A DNA stretch of 64,000 nt from Blastomonas aquatica (GCF_014639875.1 NZ_BMGD01000001.1:1-64000); one strand, 5' to 3'. Shown: positions 45,256 through 55,261, counted from the first letter of the stretch. Translations and numbers: made by a program. Notes: a model not told the origin generated them from the letters alone.

Positions 45256-46260
45256 ATGCACGGATGGATCATTTTGGACAAGCCCTATGGCATGGGATCA
45301 ACCGACGCGGTGACCGCGGTCAAGCGCGCGTTTCGCGCTGGTGGCCACGGCAAGGTCAAGGTCGGCCATGGCGGTACGCTCGATCCGCTGGCGACCGGCG
45401 TGCTGCCGATCGCGCTGGGCGAGGCGACCAAGCTCACCGGCCAGATGCTCAACGGCGACAAGACCTATGACTTCACGATTGCGTTTGGGGTGCAGACCGA
45501 CACGCTCGACGTCGAGGGCAAGCCGGTGGCGCACAGCGACGTGCGGCCAACGCTGGAGCAGATCGAGACGGTGCTAGGACGCTTTACCGGGCCAATCGAG
45601 CAGGTGCCGCCCGCGTTCTCGGCGCTCAAGGTGGACGGCAAGCGCGCGTATGATCTGGCGCGGGCCGGCGAGGAGGTGGAACTGGCGTCAAGGGCGGTTA
45701 CGATCCATGCGCTTAAATCCTCCCCGGCACGGGGAGGGGGACCGCGAAGCGGTGGAGGGGAAGCGGGTGCAAACGAGCTGAGCTTGGGCTCTACCCCGCT
45801 GCCCCTCCACCATCCTGCGGATGGTCCCCCTCCCCGTGCCGGGGAGGATTTGAATGCCATCACCCTCACCGCTTCCGTCTCCAAAGGCACATACATCCGC
45901 AGCCTCGCGCGCGACATCGCGCAGGCGCTGGGAACCGTCGGCCATGTCACCATGCTGCGCCGCACACAGGCCGGGCCGTTCACGCTCGCAGGGGCGATTT
46001 CGCTGGACAATCTGGAGCAAATCCGCCATGGCGCGGCCCCAGAAGACATAATCTTGCCATTCGAGGCAGGGCTGGACGACATCCCGGCTCTAGACCTCAC
46101 CCCCGATCAGGCAAGGCGGCTCCAAAGGGGGCAGGTCGTGACCGGGATAGCCGCACACGATGGGCGATATTGGGCGCGGGGGAGTGATGGCACTCCGCTC
46201 GCTCTTGTTTCGCTTTCGGACCATGAGGTTCGGGTGGTGCGCGGCTTCAACCTTGGATAG
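45256..46260 (+). CDS. truB: tRNA pseudouridine-55 synthase, with palindromic-repeat insertion
   Basis: 334 residues. [20 protein letters not shown] and [20 protein letters not shown], with the catalytic Asp43, are the TruB signature. [17 protein letters not shown] and a PUA-like C-terminus follow. Between VTIHAL (about residue 152) and [13 protein letters not shown] (about residue 200) lie some 45 residues rich in G, P and R, encoded by an inverted repeat at 45715-45851. The frame stays open through it, so the protein is probably functional with a loop extension. The enzyme makes pseudouridine 55 in the T-loop of tRNAs. rpsO follows after 23 bp. Confidence 0.95.
   Translation: MHGWIILDKPYGMGSTDAVTAVKRAFRAGGHGKVKVGHGGTLDPLATGVLPIALGEATKLTGQMLNGDKTYDFTIAFGVQTDTLDVEGKPVAHSDVRPTLEQIETVLGRFTGPIEQVPPAFSALKVDGKRAYDLARAGEEVELASRAVTIHALKSSPARGGGPRSGGGEAGANELSLGSTPLPLHHPADGPPPRAGEDLNAITLTASVSKGTYIRSLARDIAQALGTVGHVTMLRRTQAGPFTLAGAISLDNLEQIRHGAAPEDIILPFEAGLDDIPALDLTPDQARRLQRGQVVTGIAAHDGRYWARGSDGTPLALVSLSDHEVRVVRGFNLG
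45715..45851. repeat. 137-bp inverted-repeat element inside truB
   Basis: The left arm 45715-45743 (starting aaatcctccccggcacgggg) and the right arm 45823-45851 are perfect 29-bp inverted copies. The inner flanks ggtggaggggaagcgggt and accccgctgcccctccacc continue the pairing imperfectly, so the element can fold into one long hairpin. It lies wholly inside the truB reading frame and adds no stop codon. Confidence 0.9.
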
Positions 46261-46283
46261 ATGTTCGAAGGACACATGAATTT

Positions 46284-46553
46284 ATGACGATTAGTGCAGA
46301 GCGCAAAGAAGAAGTGATCAAGGAACATGCGCGCGAAGCCGGTGATACCGGTTCGCCCGAGGTACAGGTTGCAATCCTGACCGAGCGCATCAACAACCTG
46401 ACCGACCACTTCAAGGCGCACCACAAGGACAACCATTCGCGTCGTGGCCTGCTGATGATGGTGAACAAGCGGCGCTCGCTGCTGGACTATCTGAAGAAGA
46501 AGGACACAACCCGCTACAGCGACCTGATCGCCAAGCTGGGTTTGCGCAAGTAA
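46284..46553 (+). CDS. rpsO: 30S ribosomal protein S15
   Basis: 89 residues, the standard S15 length. [40 protein letters not shown] and [20 protein letters not shown] are invariant S15 segments. It binds 16S rRNA h20-h22 early in 30S assembly. It is followed by a terminator-like hairpin and then pnp, the classic order. Confidence 0.98.
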   Translation: MTISAERKEEVIKEHAREAGDTGSPEVQVAILTERINNLTDHFKAHHKDNHSRRGLLMMVNKRRSLLDYLKKKDTTRYSDLIAKLGLRK

Positions 46554-46560
46554 GCATTCT

Positions 46561-46591
46561 CGAACGGCCCCCCAGCGGGGCCGTTCGTTTA
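46561..46591 (+). terminator. Terminator-like hairpin between rpsO and pnp
   Basis: cgaacggcccc / ggggccgttcg with the loop ccagc is an 11-bp perfect stem ending in GTTT. In many bacteria an attenuating terminator or RNase III site lies here and controls pnp autoregulation. The T run is short, so read-through is likely. Confidence 0.7.
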
Positions 46592-46759
46592 TCTGCGCCC
46601 TGCAAAACCGGGCGCAGCAAACGGACCTTTCCCGCAATGAGGCAGGAAGGTTCAGCCGGGGCACGAAACGCGCCCCGAACCGCGCCAGGCCGGTCAGCCT
46701 GGCAACACCAAGAGGCCCCGGTCCGCAATAGGGCGCACCGGGTTCGATAAGGAAATACC

Positions 46760-49117
46760 ATGTTTGACGTAAAGACTGTAGAAATCGAGTTGGGCGGAAA
46801 GACCCTCAAGCTCGAAACGGGCCGTATCGCCCGTCAGGCGGACGGCGCTGTGCTGGCCACCTATGGCGAAACCGTGGTGCTGTGCGCCGTGACCGCCGCA
46901 AAATCGGTGAAGGAAGGCCAGGATTTCTTCCCGCTGACCGTTCACTATCAGGAAAAATTCTCCGCAGCAGGCCGCATCCCCGGTGGCTTCTTCAAGCGTG
47001 AGCGCGGCGCGACCGAAAAGGAAACGCTGACCAGCCGCCTGATCGACCGCCCTGTCCGCCCGCTGTTCCCCGAAGGTTTCTACAACGAAATCAACGTGAT
47101 TTGTCAGGTTCTGTCGTTTGACGGCGAATCCGAGCCCGATATGGTGGCGATGGTCGCAGCATCGGCTGCGCTGACGCTGTCGGGCGTGCCGTTCATGGGC
47201 CCGATCGGCGCGGTCCGCGTCGGCTATGCCGAAGGCGAGTACCAGCTCAACCCGTCGATGGAGCAGGTCAAGGCGGGCGAGCTCGATCTCGTCGTCGCGG
47301 CCACCAACGATGCGGTGATGATGGTCGAATCGGAAGCCAAGGAGCTTTCCGAGGAAATCATGCTCGGCGCCGTCGAGTTCGCGCATGATGCATGCCGCGA
47401 CATCGTCGGCGCGATCATCAAGCTGGCCGAGCAGGCTGCCAAGGAACCTTGGGAAATGGCCGCTCAGGCCGATCTCTCGGCTGCCAAGCAAAAGCTGCGC
47501 GGTCTGATCGGTGACGACATTGCCGCTGCCTACAAGCTGACCGACAAGTCGGCCCGCTCGAACGCGCTCAACGAAGCCCGCGCCAAGGCCAAGGCAGCAT
47601 TTGCCGACGCAAGCCCGCAGGACCAAATGGCCGCGAACAAGCTGATGAAGAAGCTGGAAGCGGAAATCGTCCGCGGTGCCATCCTCAAGGACGGCAGCCG
47701 CATCGATGGTCGCACCACCACGCAGATCCGTCCGATCGAAGCGATGGTCGGCTTCCTGCCCCGCACCCATGGTTCGGCGCTGTTCACGCGCGGTGAAACG
47801 CAGTCGATCTGCACCACCACCTTGGGCACCAAGGACAGCGAGCAGATGATCGACGGCCTGACCGGGCTTAGTTACGAAAACTTCATGCTGCACTACAACT
47901 TCCCGCCCTATTCGGTCGGTGAAGTCGGCCGCTTCGGCGCGCCGGGCCGTCGTGAAGTGGGTCATGGCAAGCTGGCATGGCGTGCGCTACACCCCGTGCT
48001 GCCGACCAAGGACGAGTTCCCCTATACGATCCGCGTTCTGTCCGACATCACCGAATCCAACGGCTCCTCGTCGATGGCAACGGTCTGCGGCGGTTCGCTC
48101 TCGATGATGGATGCAGGCGTTCCGCTCAAGCGTCCGGTGTCGGGCATCGCGATGGGCCTGATCCTCGAAGGCAGCGAGTTCGCTGTCCTGTCGGACATCC
48201 TGGGCGATGAAGATCACCTCGGCGACATGGACTTCAAGGTGGCTGGCACATCCGAAGGCATCACCACGATGCAGATGGACATCAAGATCGCCGGCATCAC
48301 CCGCGAGATCATGGCCAAGGCCCTGGAACAGGCCAAGGAAGGCCGTGCGCACATCCTGGGCGAAATGGCCAAGGCGCTCGACAGCACCCGCACCGAGCTA
48401 TCGGCGCATGCTCCGCGTATCGAGACGCTGCAGATCGACAAGTCGAAGATCCGTGAAGTCATCGGCACCGGCGGCAAGGTGATCCGCGAGATCGTCGCTG
48501 AAACCGGCGCCAAGGTCGACATCGACGACGAAGGCCTGATCAAGATCAGCTCGTCCGACGTCAGCCAGATTGAAGCCGCACGCAAGTGGATCCTGGGCAT
48601 CACCCAGGAAGCGGAAGTCGGCAAGGTCTATGACGGCAAGGTCGTCAACATGGTCGATTTCGGCGCGTTCGTGAACTTCATGGGCGGCAAGGACGGTCTG
48701 GTCCACGTTTCGGAAATCCGCAACGAGCGGGTCGAAAAGGTCGCCGACGTCCTCACCGAAGGTCAGGAAGTCAAGGTCAAGGTGCTCGAGATCGATCCGC
48801 GCGGCAAGGTTCGCCTGTCGATGCGCGTCGTCGATCAGGAAACCGGTGAAGAGCTCGAAGACACCCGCCCTGCCCGTGAACCGCGCGAGCGCGGTGATCG
48901 TGGCGACCGTGGTGATCGCGGCGACCGTCGCCCCCGCCGTGATGGCGATGGCGGACGTGGTCGCGACGGTGGTCGTGGCGGCGAACGTTCCGGCGGCGGT
49001 GATCGCGGTGGCGAGCGCACCGGCGGTGGCCGTGGTCGCGGCCGCGCAGAAGGCGGCGAAGGCGGCAACACCGGTGGTGACGCCGGCCTGCCCGACTTCA
49101 TCACCGGCGACAACTGA
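46760..49117 (+). CDS. pnp: Polyribonucleotide nucleotidyltransferase (PNPase)
   Basis: 785 residues with two RNase PH domains ([40 protein letters not shown]), KH ([20 protein letters not shown]) and S1 ([20 protein letters not shown]) domains. It degrades RNA phosphorolytically from the 3' end and joins the degradosome. Beyond the S1 domain there is an unusual tail of about 65 residues, rich in RGD/GDR and RGG-like repeats, ending [12 protein letters not shown]. The gap of ~200 bp after rpsO holds the hairpin and no other gene. Confidence 0.98.
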   Translation: MFDVKTVEIELGGKTLKLETGRIARQADGAVLATYGETVVLCAVTAAKSVKEGQDFFPLTVHYQEKFSAAGRIPGGFFKRERGATEKETLTSRLIDRPVRPLFPEGFYNEINVICQVLSFDGESEPDMVAMVAASAALTLSGVPFMGPIGAVRVGYAEGEYQLNPSMEQVKAGELDLVVAATNDAVMMVESEAKELSEEIMLGAVEFAHDACRDIVGAIIKLAEQAAKEPWEMAAQADLSAAKQKLRGLIGDDIAAAYKLTDKSARSNALNEARAKAKAAFADASPQDQMAANKLMKKLEAEIVRGAILKDGSRIDGRTTTQIRPIEAMVGFLPRTHGSALFTRGETQSICTTTLGTKDSEQMIDGLTGLSYENFMLHYNFPPYSVGEVGRFGAPGRREVGHGKLAWRALHPVLPTKDEFPYTIRVLSDITESNGSSSMATVCGGSLSMMDAGVPLKRPVSGIAMGLILEGSEFAVLSDILGDEDHLGDMDFKVAGTSEGITTMQMDIKIAGITREIMAKALEQAKEGRAHILGEMAKALDSTRTELSAHAPRIETLQIDKSKIREVIGTGGKVIREIVAETGAKVDIDDEGLIKISSSDVSQIEAARKWILGITQEAEVGKVYDGKVVNMVDFGAFVNFMGGKDGLVHVSEIRNERVEKVADVLTEGQEVKVKVLEIDPRGKVRLSMRVVDQETGEELEDTRPAREPRERGDRGDRGDRGDRRPRRDGDGGRGRDGGRGGERSGGGDRGGERTGGGRGRGRAEGGEGGNTGGDAGLPDFITGDN

Positions 49118-49167
49118 GACTAACAGTTCGCTGCTAGCATTGCGGGTTAGCCCGTAGCGCGACAAAG

Positions 49168-49204
49168 ACCGGCTGGAAGCATCACGCTTCCGGCCGGTTT
49201 TTTA
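49168..49204 (+). terminator. Rho-independent terminator after pnp
   Basis: accggctggaagc and gcttccggccggt form a 13-bp stem (one mismatch or wobble) around atcac. It is followed by TTTTTT at 49198-49203. This is a standard intrinsic terminator ending the rimP-pnp cluster. Confidence 0.85.
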
Positions 49205-49228
49205 TGGGGATGCGATGCTGGAGTGCGC

Positions 49229-49243
49229 TACCAAAATCTGGTA
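49229..49243. promoter_or_regulatory. TACCA-N5-TGGTA palindrome, likely parDE operator
   Basis: taccaaaatctggta is an inverted repeat (5-bp arms) ending 10 bp before the parD ATG. Its position fits autorepression by ParD or ParDE. Confidence 0.5.
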
Positions 49244-49253
49244 ATGTTCGGAC

Positions 49254-49502
49254 ATGAGCAAGAACACATCAATAGCGCTTGGTGCGCCCTTTCAGGACTT
49301 CGCCCGTCGCAAGGTAGAATCCGGAGAATTCGGCTCAACCAGTGAAGTTGTGCGCGAAGCCATGCGGCGCTTCATTGCGGAGGATGAACGGCGAAATGCG
49401 CTGAATGCAGCCTTGAAGGAAGGCCTGGAGAGCGGGCCAGCTCAACCGTTCGATTGGGATGAATTCATGGGTCGGCATTTCGGCAGTAATGGTGACGCAT
49501 AA
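49254..49502 (+). CDS. parD: ParD-type antitoxin (type II, CopG/RHH)
   Basis: 82 residues. NTSIALGAPFQDFARRKVES and GEFGSTSEVVREAMRRFIAE match ParD ribbon-helix-helix antitoxins, and the tail EDERRNALNAALKEGLESGP is the toxin-binding helix. It neutralises the ParE-type toxin encoded next, and the genes overlap. Confidence 0.92.
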   Translation: MSKNTSIALGAPFQDFARRKVESGEFGSTSEVVREAMRRFIAEDERRNALNAALKEGLESGPAQPFDWDEFMGRHFGSNGDA

Positions 49503-49788
49503 GGTCGTAATACGTCCAGCTGCCGCCGGCGACTTGGAAGCCATAGCCACCTACACGAAACAACAATGGGGCGTGCGACAGGCTAAGCGCTATGTCGCTG
49601 CACTCCGCATCGATATTGAGTCACTGGCTAGTTTTCCGACGCGTCATGCACTCTATCGCAGCAGCGACGGGCATGAATTCCGCAAGCTATCGAGCGGGCA
49701 CCATCTGGTTTTCTACACGATCGACGAGCGCACAGTGCAGGTCATCCGCGTCCTGCACGAACGCATGGATGTTGACCGCCACCTTTAA
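49489..49788 (+). CDS. ParE/RelE-superfamily toxin
   Basis: 99 residues. VVIRPAAAGDLEAIATYTKQ, QWGVRQAKRYVAALRIDIES, and YRSSDGHEFRKLSSGHHLVF with VIRVLHERMD are the ParE toxin fold. Related ParE toxins inhibit DNA gyrase. The ATG at 49489 overlaps the end of parD by 14 bp; a GTG three bases on is an alternative. It is distinct from the topoisomerase parE at 4276. Confidence 0.92.
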   Translation: MVTHKVVIRPAAAGDLEAIATYTKQQWGVRQAKRYVAALRIDIESLASFPTRHALYRSSDGHEFRKLSSGHHLVFYTIDERTVQVIRVLHERMDVDRHL

Positions 49789-49808
49789 TCCGGCAAGCCG
49801 ATTCAAAC

Positions 49809-49849
49809 CGGGGGCGGGATAACGCCTTTTCAGCATGATCCCGCCCCCG
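49809..49849. terminator. Bidirectional terminator-like inverted repeat
   Basis: cgggggcgggat and atcccgcccccg are perfect 12-bp arms around a 17-base loop. It lies between the convergent toxin and sdhA genes and can end transcription from either side, although T runs are weak. Confidence 0.65.
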
Positions 49850-49884
49850 ACCTTAAACCATTGCCAGATGGCAATTTCAGCCGA

Positions 49885-51687
49885 TCAATACACCCGCTTC
49901 TTCGGCTTGATGTACTCGATGTCCTCGCTCAGCGTGTATTCGTGCACCGGGCGATAGTCGAGGGTGACCTTGCCGCCCTTGCCGCCCCAGCCTTCGAACC
50001 AGCTGACGGTGTGCTTCATGAAGTTGGCATCGTCGCGCTCTGGGTAATCTTCGTGCATGTGCGCGCCGCGGCTTTCCTTGCGGTTTGCTGCGCTTTCGAT
50101 GGTGCACACGGCCTGGCTGAGCAGGTTGTCGAGCTCGAGCGTTTCGATGAGGTCGGTGTTCCAGATCAGCGAGCGATCCGAAACGTGGACGTCCTGCATC
50201 CGCTGGTTGACTGCCTGCATAAGCGCGGTTCCTTCGGACAGCAGCTGCGTGTCGCGGAACACCGCGGCGTGCTTCTGCATCGTCTTTTGCATGTTCGAGC
50301 GGATTTCCGCGGTCGGCGATCCGCCCTTGGCGTGGCGGAAATGGTCGAGACGCGCCAGCGACAGGTCTGCCGAATCCTTGGGCAGCTCCTTATGCGCACT
50401 GCCCGGCTTGATGGTATCGCGCAGGTGATGGCCAGTTGCCCGGCCGAACACGACCAGATCGATCAGCGAGTTCGAACCCAGACGGTTGGCGCCATGCACC
50501 GAAACGCAGGCCGCTTCACCCACCGCATACAGGCCAGGGACCACGGTATCGGGATCGCCATCCTTGATGGTGACGACCTGGCCGTGATAATTGCAGGGAA
50601 TTCCGCCCATGTTGTAGTGCACCGTCGGCACCACCGGCAAAGGCTGACGGGTCAGGTCGACATTGGCGAAGATCTTGCCGGTTTCGGTGATCCCGGGAAG
50701 ACGCTCGGCCAGCACCTTCTCGTCGATGTGATCGAGATGCAGGAAGATATGGTCGTTTTCCTTGCCGACGCCGCGACCTTCACGGATTTCGGCCGCCATC
50801 GAGCGGCTGACGACGTCGCGGCTGGCGAGATCCTTGGCCGACGGGGCGTAGCGTTCCATAAAACGCTCGCCCTCGGAGTTGGTGAGGTAACCGCCCTCGC
50901 CGCGTGCGCCTTCGGTGATCAGCACACCAGCACCATAGATGCCGGTCGGGTGGAACTGGACAAATTCCATGTCCTGCAGCGGCAGGCCTGCACGCAGCAC
51001 CATCGCGCCGCCATCGCCGGTGCAGGTGTGCGCCGAGGTGGCAGAGAAATAGCAGCGGCCCGATCCGCCCGTTGCCAGCACCACGGCATGGCTGCGGAAA
51101 CGGTGAATCGATCCATCATCCATGCACAGGGCGATCACGCCGCGGCACACGCCCTCTTCCATGATCAGGTCGATCGCAAAATATTCGACAAAGAAGTCCG
51201 AATCGTACTTCAGCGACTGCTGATACAATGCGTGCAGCATGGCATGGCCGGTGCGGTCGGCAGCAGCAGCGGTGCGCTGTACTGGCGGGCCTTCACCCAT
51301 GTTCTGCATGTGCCCGCCGAACGGTCGCTGATAGATGGTGCCATTGTCGTTGCGGCTGAACGGCACGCCTGCGTGCTCGAGCTCGTACACCGCAGCTGGC
51401 GCCTCGCGCACCATGTATTCGATCGCGTCCTGATCACCCAGCCAGTCCGAACCCTTGACGGTATCGTACATGTGCCACGACCAGTGATCGGGCGAGTTGT
51501 TGCCCAGGCTAGCGGCAATACCGCCTTGGGCTGCCACCGTGTGGCTGCGGGTGGGGAAAACTTTGGTGATGCACGCGGTTTTCAGGCCCGCTTCGGCGCT
51601 GCCCATGGTGGCGCGCAGGCCCGAACCGCCCGCGCCGACGACAACCGTGTCGTATACATGGTCGATGATCTTGTAAGCTTCAGACAT
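49885..51687 (-). CDS. sdhA: Succinate dehydrogenase flavoprotein subunit
   Basis: 600 residues. The FAD-binding [20 protein letters not shown], the flavin-linking region [20 protein letters not shown], and the active site [18 protein letters not shown] and [15 protein letters not shown] are all present. It oxidises succinate to fumarate in the membrane complex II. Its start overlaps the sdhD stop (TGATG). The iron-sulphur subunit gene sdhB, expected next, is not here: the strand ends at 49885 and a convergent parDE module follows. Confidence 0.98.
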   Translation of the reverse strand: MSEAYKIIDHVYDTVVVGAGGSGLRATMGSAEAGLKTACITKVFPTRSHTVAAQGGIAASLGNNSPDHWSWHMYDTVKGSDWLGDQDAIEYMVREAPAAVYELEHAGVPFSRNDNGTIYQRPFGGHMQNMGEGPPVQRTAAAADRTGHAMLHALYQQSLKYDSDFFVEYFAIDLIMEEGVCRGVIALCMDDGSIHRFRSHAVVLATGGSGRCYFSATSAHTCTGDGGAMVLRAGLPLQDMEFVQFHPTGIYGAGVLITEGARGEGGYLTNSEGERFMERYAPSAKDLASRDVVSRSMAAEIREGRGVGKENDHIFLHLDHIDEKVLAERLPGITETGKIFANVDLTRQPLPVVPTVHYNMGGIPCNYHGQVVTIKDGDPDTVVPGLYAVGEAACVSVHGANRLGSNSLIDLVVFGRATGHHLRDTIKPGSAHKELPKDSADLSLARLDHFRHAKGGSPTAEIRSNMQKTMQKHAAVFRDTQLLSEGTALMQAVNQRMQDVHVSDRSLIWNTDLIETLELDNLLSQAVCTIESAANRKESRGAHMHEDYPERDDANFMKHTVSWFEGWGGKGGKVTLDYRPVHEYTLSEDIEYIKPKKRVY

Positions 51688-52076
51688 CAGCTTGCGGCTC
51701 CGGCAAAAGCAATGCGTGCAACAGAGAAAATGCCGAGGGCAGCCCCGGCGATGGCATAGAAATTGAGCAGCAGGATCACACCGAACTTGGTGCCATGATC
51801 ATGCACATAATCTTCGACCAGCACCTGCAGCCCCAGCCGCAAGTGATAGAACACGGTGATGAGCAGCAAAATCATCGCGGTCGCCGTCAGCGGCGTCGAC
51901 AACCACGCGGTCACCGTGGCGTGATCGAGCGCGGGAAGGCTGACCAAAGACGCGATGAACCAGATCATCAGGATCAGGTTGCTGACAGCTGTGACGCGCA
52001 CCATGGCCCAGTGATGGGTCCCGGTTTTGGCTGATCCCAGCCCGCGTACTTTGCCAATTCTGGTGCCACTTCCCAT
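51687..52076 (-). CDS. sdhD: Succinate dehydrogenase membrane anchor subunit
   Basis: 129 residues. [20 protein letters not shown] is the quinone/haem-site region, and [20 protein letters not shown] holds the haem histidine. Three membrane helices are seen. It anchors SdhAB and binds haem b and quinone with SdhC. Confidence 0.93.
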   Translation of the reverse strand: MGSGTRIGKVRGLGSAKTGTHHWAMVRVTAVSNLILMIWFIASLVSLPALDHATVTAWLSTPLTATAMILLLITVFYHLRLGLQVLVEDYVHDHGTKFGVILLLNFYAIAGAALGIFSVARIAFAGAAS

Positions 52077-52134
52077 GGTCGCTCCCCCGCGCGGGCAACC
52101 AGGGCCGGCGCTGCGTTAAAACTATAAAATTCGA

Positions 52135-52524
52135 TCAGACGAAAAAGATGATCGACCACAATATGGCGGTCAAAGCGATCGCTACAACCGGCAGAAGTGC
52201 CGACCAGCGATTGTTTCCGTCAACTTCATAACCCGCGCCGATATCCAGCACGAAATGCCGAAGGCCCGAGCACATGTGCTGGAAGAATGCCCAGCTCAGG
52301 CCGATCATCAGCAGATAGCCGATCGGGCTGGTGGCCCAGCCGACATACCAAGCATAGCCTTCGGGGCCGCTGGCCAGTGCCAAAAGCCAGCCGACCAGCA
52401 GAATACCGCCGAGGACGGCCATGCCGTCGCCGGTTGCGCGGTGCAGGATGGAGATCAGCATAGCCGGTCCCCAGCGCCAGATTGACAGGTGAGGCGACAA
52501 CGGCCTGCCCGATGGTTTCGCCAT
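52135..52524 (-). CDS. sdhC: Succinate dehydrogenase cytochrome b556 subunit
   Basis: 129 residues. RPLSPHLSIWRWGPAMLISI with LHRATGDGM is the SdhC signature (quinone site and haem ligand). HMCSGLRHFVLDIGAGYEVD is the second conserved stretch. Three membrane helices. It is the first gene of the sdhCDA operon; sdhD starts about 58 bp after its stop. Confidence 0.95.
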   Translation of the reverse strand: MAKPSGRPLSPHLSIWRWGPAMLISILHRATGDGMAVLGGILLVGWLLALASGPEGYAWYVGWATSPIGYLLMIGLSWAFFQHMCSGLRHFVLDIGAGYEVDGNNRWSALLPVVAIALTAILWSIIFFV

Positions 52525-52665
52525 GGTATCCCCCGTGAATGCGATCTAAATAACGCCTGAAATGCGTCCCGCGCCTGTTTAGCCGATTGCCCGGCTGATG
52601 CAATTGCTGATTGCGGGACCGTTGTTTCGCCGCGCGCACGCAGGGTGTCGACACCGTCTGTGACA

Positions 52666-52681
52666 ATAACCCCGCGTTAAC
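52666..52681. promoter_or_regulatory. Near-consensus CtrA-type site
   Basis: ataaccccgcgttaac has the CtrA spacing with one mismatch (ATAA, seven bases, TTAAC). It lies 52 bp upstream of the globin-type methyl-accepting gene on its promoter side and about 140 bp from the divergent sdhC start. Confidence 0.45.
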
Positions 52682-52732
52682 CATGGGCGCTTATGCCGGT
52701 GCATACGCACGATTGGTTCGCACGAGGATGGC

Positions 52733-54136
52733 ATGGCATTTAACAGCACCCAACAACCAGGTCGCTCGGCAGCCAAGGCGCTGTACGAAGCGGTCATGCA
52801 CGAGCTGTCGATCACCCAGCGGCTGGCAGCGTTCGACGCCAGTGGGAGCCTTCCGCGGCTGACCCGCAAGGGGATAGAGCTTCTCAAAGGGCACGAACAA
52901 GCCATCGCGGAAGCGTTTTGGGAACATTACGTCGCAAACTCGGATATCGCCGCCAGGGTCGACGATATCGAAACGGTGCGGCACCGCACGATCGATTCCG
53001 TGCGCAGCTATACCGAAGAGAAATTCCGCAACCTGGATAGCCAGGTCTGGGTCGAACAGGCTTTCTACAACACGCTGAACGCCCGCAAGCTGGGCATTCC
53101 GCTTTGGCAGGTTCTCGCAGCACAGGCTTACACCCACGACTTCGCCCTGAAACTGATTTCGGCCAAGCTCACGGACGATTATGAGCAGTTTCAGCAGATC
53201 GCGCGAGCGACCGCGCAGGTGATGGTCATCGAGGCCGAAATCATGTCGTTTGCGGTGAACGCGATCATTCAGCAGGACGCCCAGGGGATCCGGATTGCCC
53301 AGACGGCCAGCTTCAAACAGACCGTCGATGGTGAACTCCAGCAAGCATCGCATCTGGGAACCGGCCTGCAAAGCCAGGTGGTTGCTGCGTCCGAATCCGC
53401 CCGGCAGATGCTGGGCCGCTCATCCGAAGTTGCCGCCGCCGCCGAACAATCGGCCATCGCGATGCGCGAAGCAGCGCAGACCGCCGCCGGCCTGATCCGC
53501 GCGATCGAAGAAGCCCGCTGCGAAGTGGAAGTCGCCGCCGACGTCGCCGAACGCGCCTCGCGCGAGGCGGGCCACGCGGTTGCCAGCACCCAGACGCTGT
53601 CGACTCACGCAGAGTCAATCGAATCGATCCTCAGCCTGATCCGCGACATTGCAGGGCAAACCAACCTGCTCGCGCTCAATGCCACGATCGAGGCTGCGCG
53701 CGCAGGCGATGCCGGTCGCGGCTTTGCCGTTGTGGCGCAGGAAGTGAAGAGCCTCGCCAACCAGACCGCGCGCGCCACCGATGATATCGCGCACAAGATT
53801 ACCGCAATCCAGCTGGCGACCCGCGACACCGTTTCATCGAACGATTCGGTCCGCGCCACGGTCAGTGAGGTTCAGACGTCGGCGGACAGGATCCGGCAGG
53901 CGATGGAGGTGCAGGCTCAGACCGTCACCATCATCACTGCGGCCGTTGACGAAACCGCACTGGCCGCCGATTCGATGTCGAACACCATCGGCACCATTCG
54001 CATGGATACAGAGGGGCTCGCCAGCGAGATGGACAAGGTCGGAGCGGGCTTCAGCCATCTGCAGTCGCAGCTTGTCAAGTTGAAGCAGCGCTCCAACACC
54101 TTTGCCGACGAGATCGGTTTGGCCAAGAGCGCCTGA
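52733..54136 (+). CDS. Soluble methyl-accepting protein with globin-sensor-like N-terminus
   Basis: 467 residues with no membrane span. Residues ~15-190 resemble the protoglobin domain of globin-coupled sensors ([39 protein letters not shown]). The C-terminal part is an MCP signalling domain with the tip [20 protein letters not shown] and [20 protein letters not shown]. The position that normally supplies the haem-proximal histidine (H-x-K/R-I/L-G-I/V-P) seems to be alanine 117 here, so haem binding is in doubt. It is expected to signal to a CheA kinase. A CtrA-like site precedes it. Confidence 0.85.
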   Translation: MAFNSTQQPGRSAAKALYEAVMHELSITQRLAAFDASGSLPRLTRKGIELLKGHEQAIAEAFWEHYVANSDIAARVDDIETVRHRTIDSVRSYTEEKFRNLDSQVWVEQAFYNTLNARKLGIPLWQVLAAQAYTHDFALKLISAKLTDDYEQFQQIARATAQVMVIEAEIMSFAVNAIIQQDAQGIRIAQTASFKQTVDGELQQASHLGTGLQSQVVAASESARQMLGRSSEVAAAAEQSAIAMREAAQTAAGLIRAIEEARCEVEVAADVAERASREAGHAVASTQTLSTHAESIESILSLIRDIAGQTNLLALNATIEAARAGDAGRGFAVVAQEVKSLANQTARATDDIAHKITAIQLATRDTVSSNDSVRATVSEVQTSADRIRQAMEVQAQTVTIITAAVDETALAADSMSNTIGTIRMDTEGLASEMDKVGAGFSHLQSQLVKLKQRSNTFADEIGLAKSA

Positions 54137-54199
54137 CCGGCCTCACGCCTCCCGAAAGATTGATCGGGCCCAATATGGACCGCGCGCTTCGGTCGGGCT

Positions 54200-54958
54200 A
54201 TGCCGGTGGCCATGATCCAGGTCGAACAGAACATCCTCGTCACCGGCTCCAGCCGCGGCATTGGCCGCGCCATCGCCGACACGCTCCACGAAGCTGGCCA
54301 TCGCGTCGTCGGCCACGCCAGCAAGCCGTTCCCCGATGACAGCCCGGATGCCCCGGCATGGGATATGGTCGATGCCGATTTCGGCGACTTTCGCGGGCCG
54401 GGCAGCCTGTGGTCCGAAGCGCTCGAGCTTCTCGACGGGCGGATCGATGTGCTGATCAACAACGCAGGGATCTTCGCTGCCAATCCGATCGACGTAGGCG
54501 ATGCCGAATGGCTCGCGGCCTGGGACGAGACAATGACGATCAACCTCACCGCGAGCGCCCAATTGTGCAGGCTGGCGGTGCAGCATTTCCAGGCGAACGG
54601 ACAGGAAGGGCGAATCGTCAACATCGCCAGCCGCGCCGCCTATCGCGGCGACAGCCCTGCGCACTGGCACTACGCCGCCTCCAAGGGCGGCATGGTCGCG
54701 ATGACCAAGTCGATCGCCCGCGCCTATGCCGCGCAGGGCATCTACGCCTTTGCGATCTGCCCGGGCTTCACGATGACCGGGATGGCGGAGGATTATCTCG
54801 AAAGCCGCGGCGGTGACAAATTGCTCGCCGACATTCCGCTAGGCCGCGTCGCGATGCCCGACGAGATCGCCACCATGGCCGCCTTCTGCGCCCTTGACGC
54901 CCCGCCCTCGATGACCGGCGCGGTACTCGATGTGAACGGCGCGAGTTACGTGCGATAG
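54200..54958 (+). CDS. Short-chain dehydrogenase/reductase (SDR)
   Basis: 252 residues. ILVTGSSRGIGRAIADTLHE binds NAD(P). IDVLINNAGIFAANP, the serine in VNIASRAAYRG and YAASKGGMVAMTKSIARAYA complete the classical SDR active site. It reduces or oxidises an alcohol/ketone or acyl-thioester. There is no partner gene to name the substrate. The start is the ATG at 54200 or 54212. Confidence 0.92.
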   Translation: MPVAMIQVEQNILVTGSSRGIGRAIADTLHEAGHRVVGHASKPFPDDSPDAPAWDMVDADFGDFRGPGSLWSEALELLDGRIDVLINNAGIFAANPIDVGDAEWLAAWDETMTINLTASAQLCRLAVQHFQANGQEGRIVNIASRAAYRGDSPAHWHYAASKGGMVAMTKSIARAYAAQGIYAFAICPGFTMTGMAEDYLESRGGDKLLADIPLGRVAMPDEIATMAAFCALDAPPSMTGAVLDVNGASYVR

Positions 54959-54973
54959 GATGGGCAAGCGGTG

Positions 54974-55261
54974 ATGGGTGGGTGGGTCTACATGATGGCG
55001 GATCGCTATCGTGGGACCATCTACACCGGAGTCACTGCAAATATTGGTCGCCGGATAGAGCAACATCGTAGCGAAGGTGGATCGCGATTTGTGAAGCGTT
55101 ACGGGCTCTCGCGCCTCGTCTATACCGAGTGGTATGACGAGATCACTTCAGCGATCGAGCAGGAAAAGGCGATTAAGAAATGGCGGCGTCAGTAGAAAAT
55201 CGACCTGATTGAGGAAGCCAATCCGGAGTGGCTGGACCTGACGCCCCTCATCAACGCCTAG
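54974..55261 (+). pseudogene. GIY-YIG nuclease superfamily protein, interrupted by an amber codon
   Basis: The frame starts GWVYMMADRYRGTIYTGVTA and then NIGRRIEQHRSEGGSRFVKR, with KKWRRQ, the compact GIY-YIG (UvrC/URI-like) domain. A TAG at 55193-55195 stops it after 73-74 residues. In the same frame the sequence goes on as KIDLIEEANPEWLDLTPLIN and ends at TAG 55259-55261. In intact relatives this C-terminal piece follows a tryptophan, so a TGG to TAG change is likely. The truncated product still has most of the nuclease core. Confidence 0.75.

Noticed and set aside
49489-49788. Toxin mistaken for topoisomerase ParE
   Set aside because: It is a 99-residue RelE/ParE toxin with an adjacent ParD antitoxin. 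The topoisomerase gene is at 4276-6267.
49861-51759. 632-codon open frame opposite sdhA
   Set aside because: Antisense shadow of the conserved SdhA gene.
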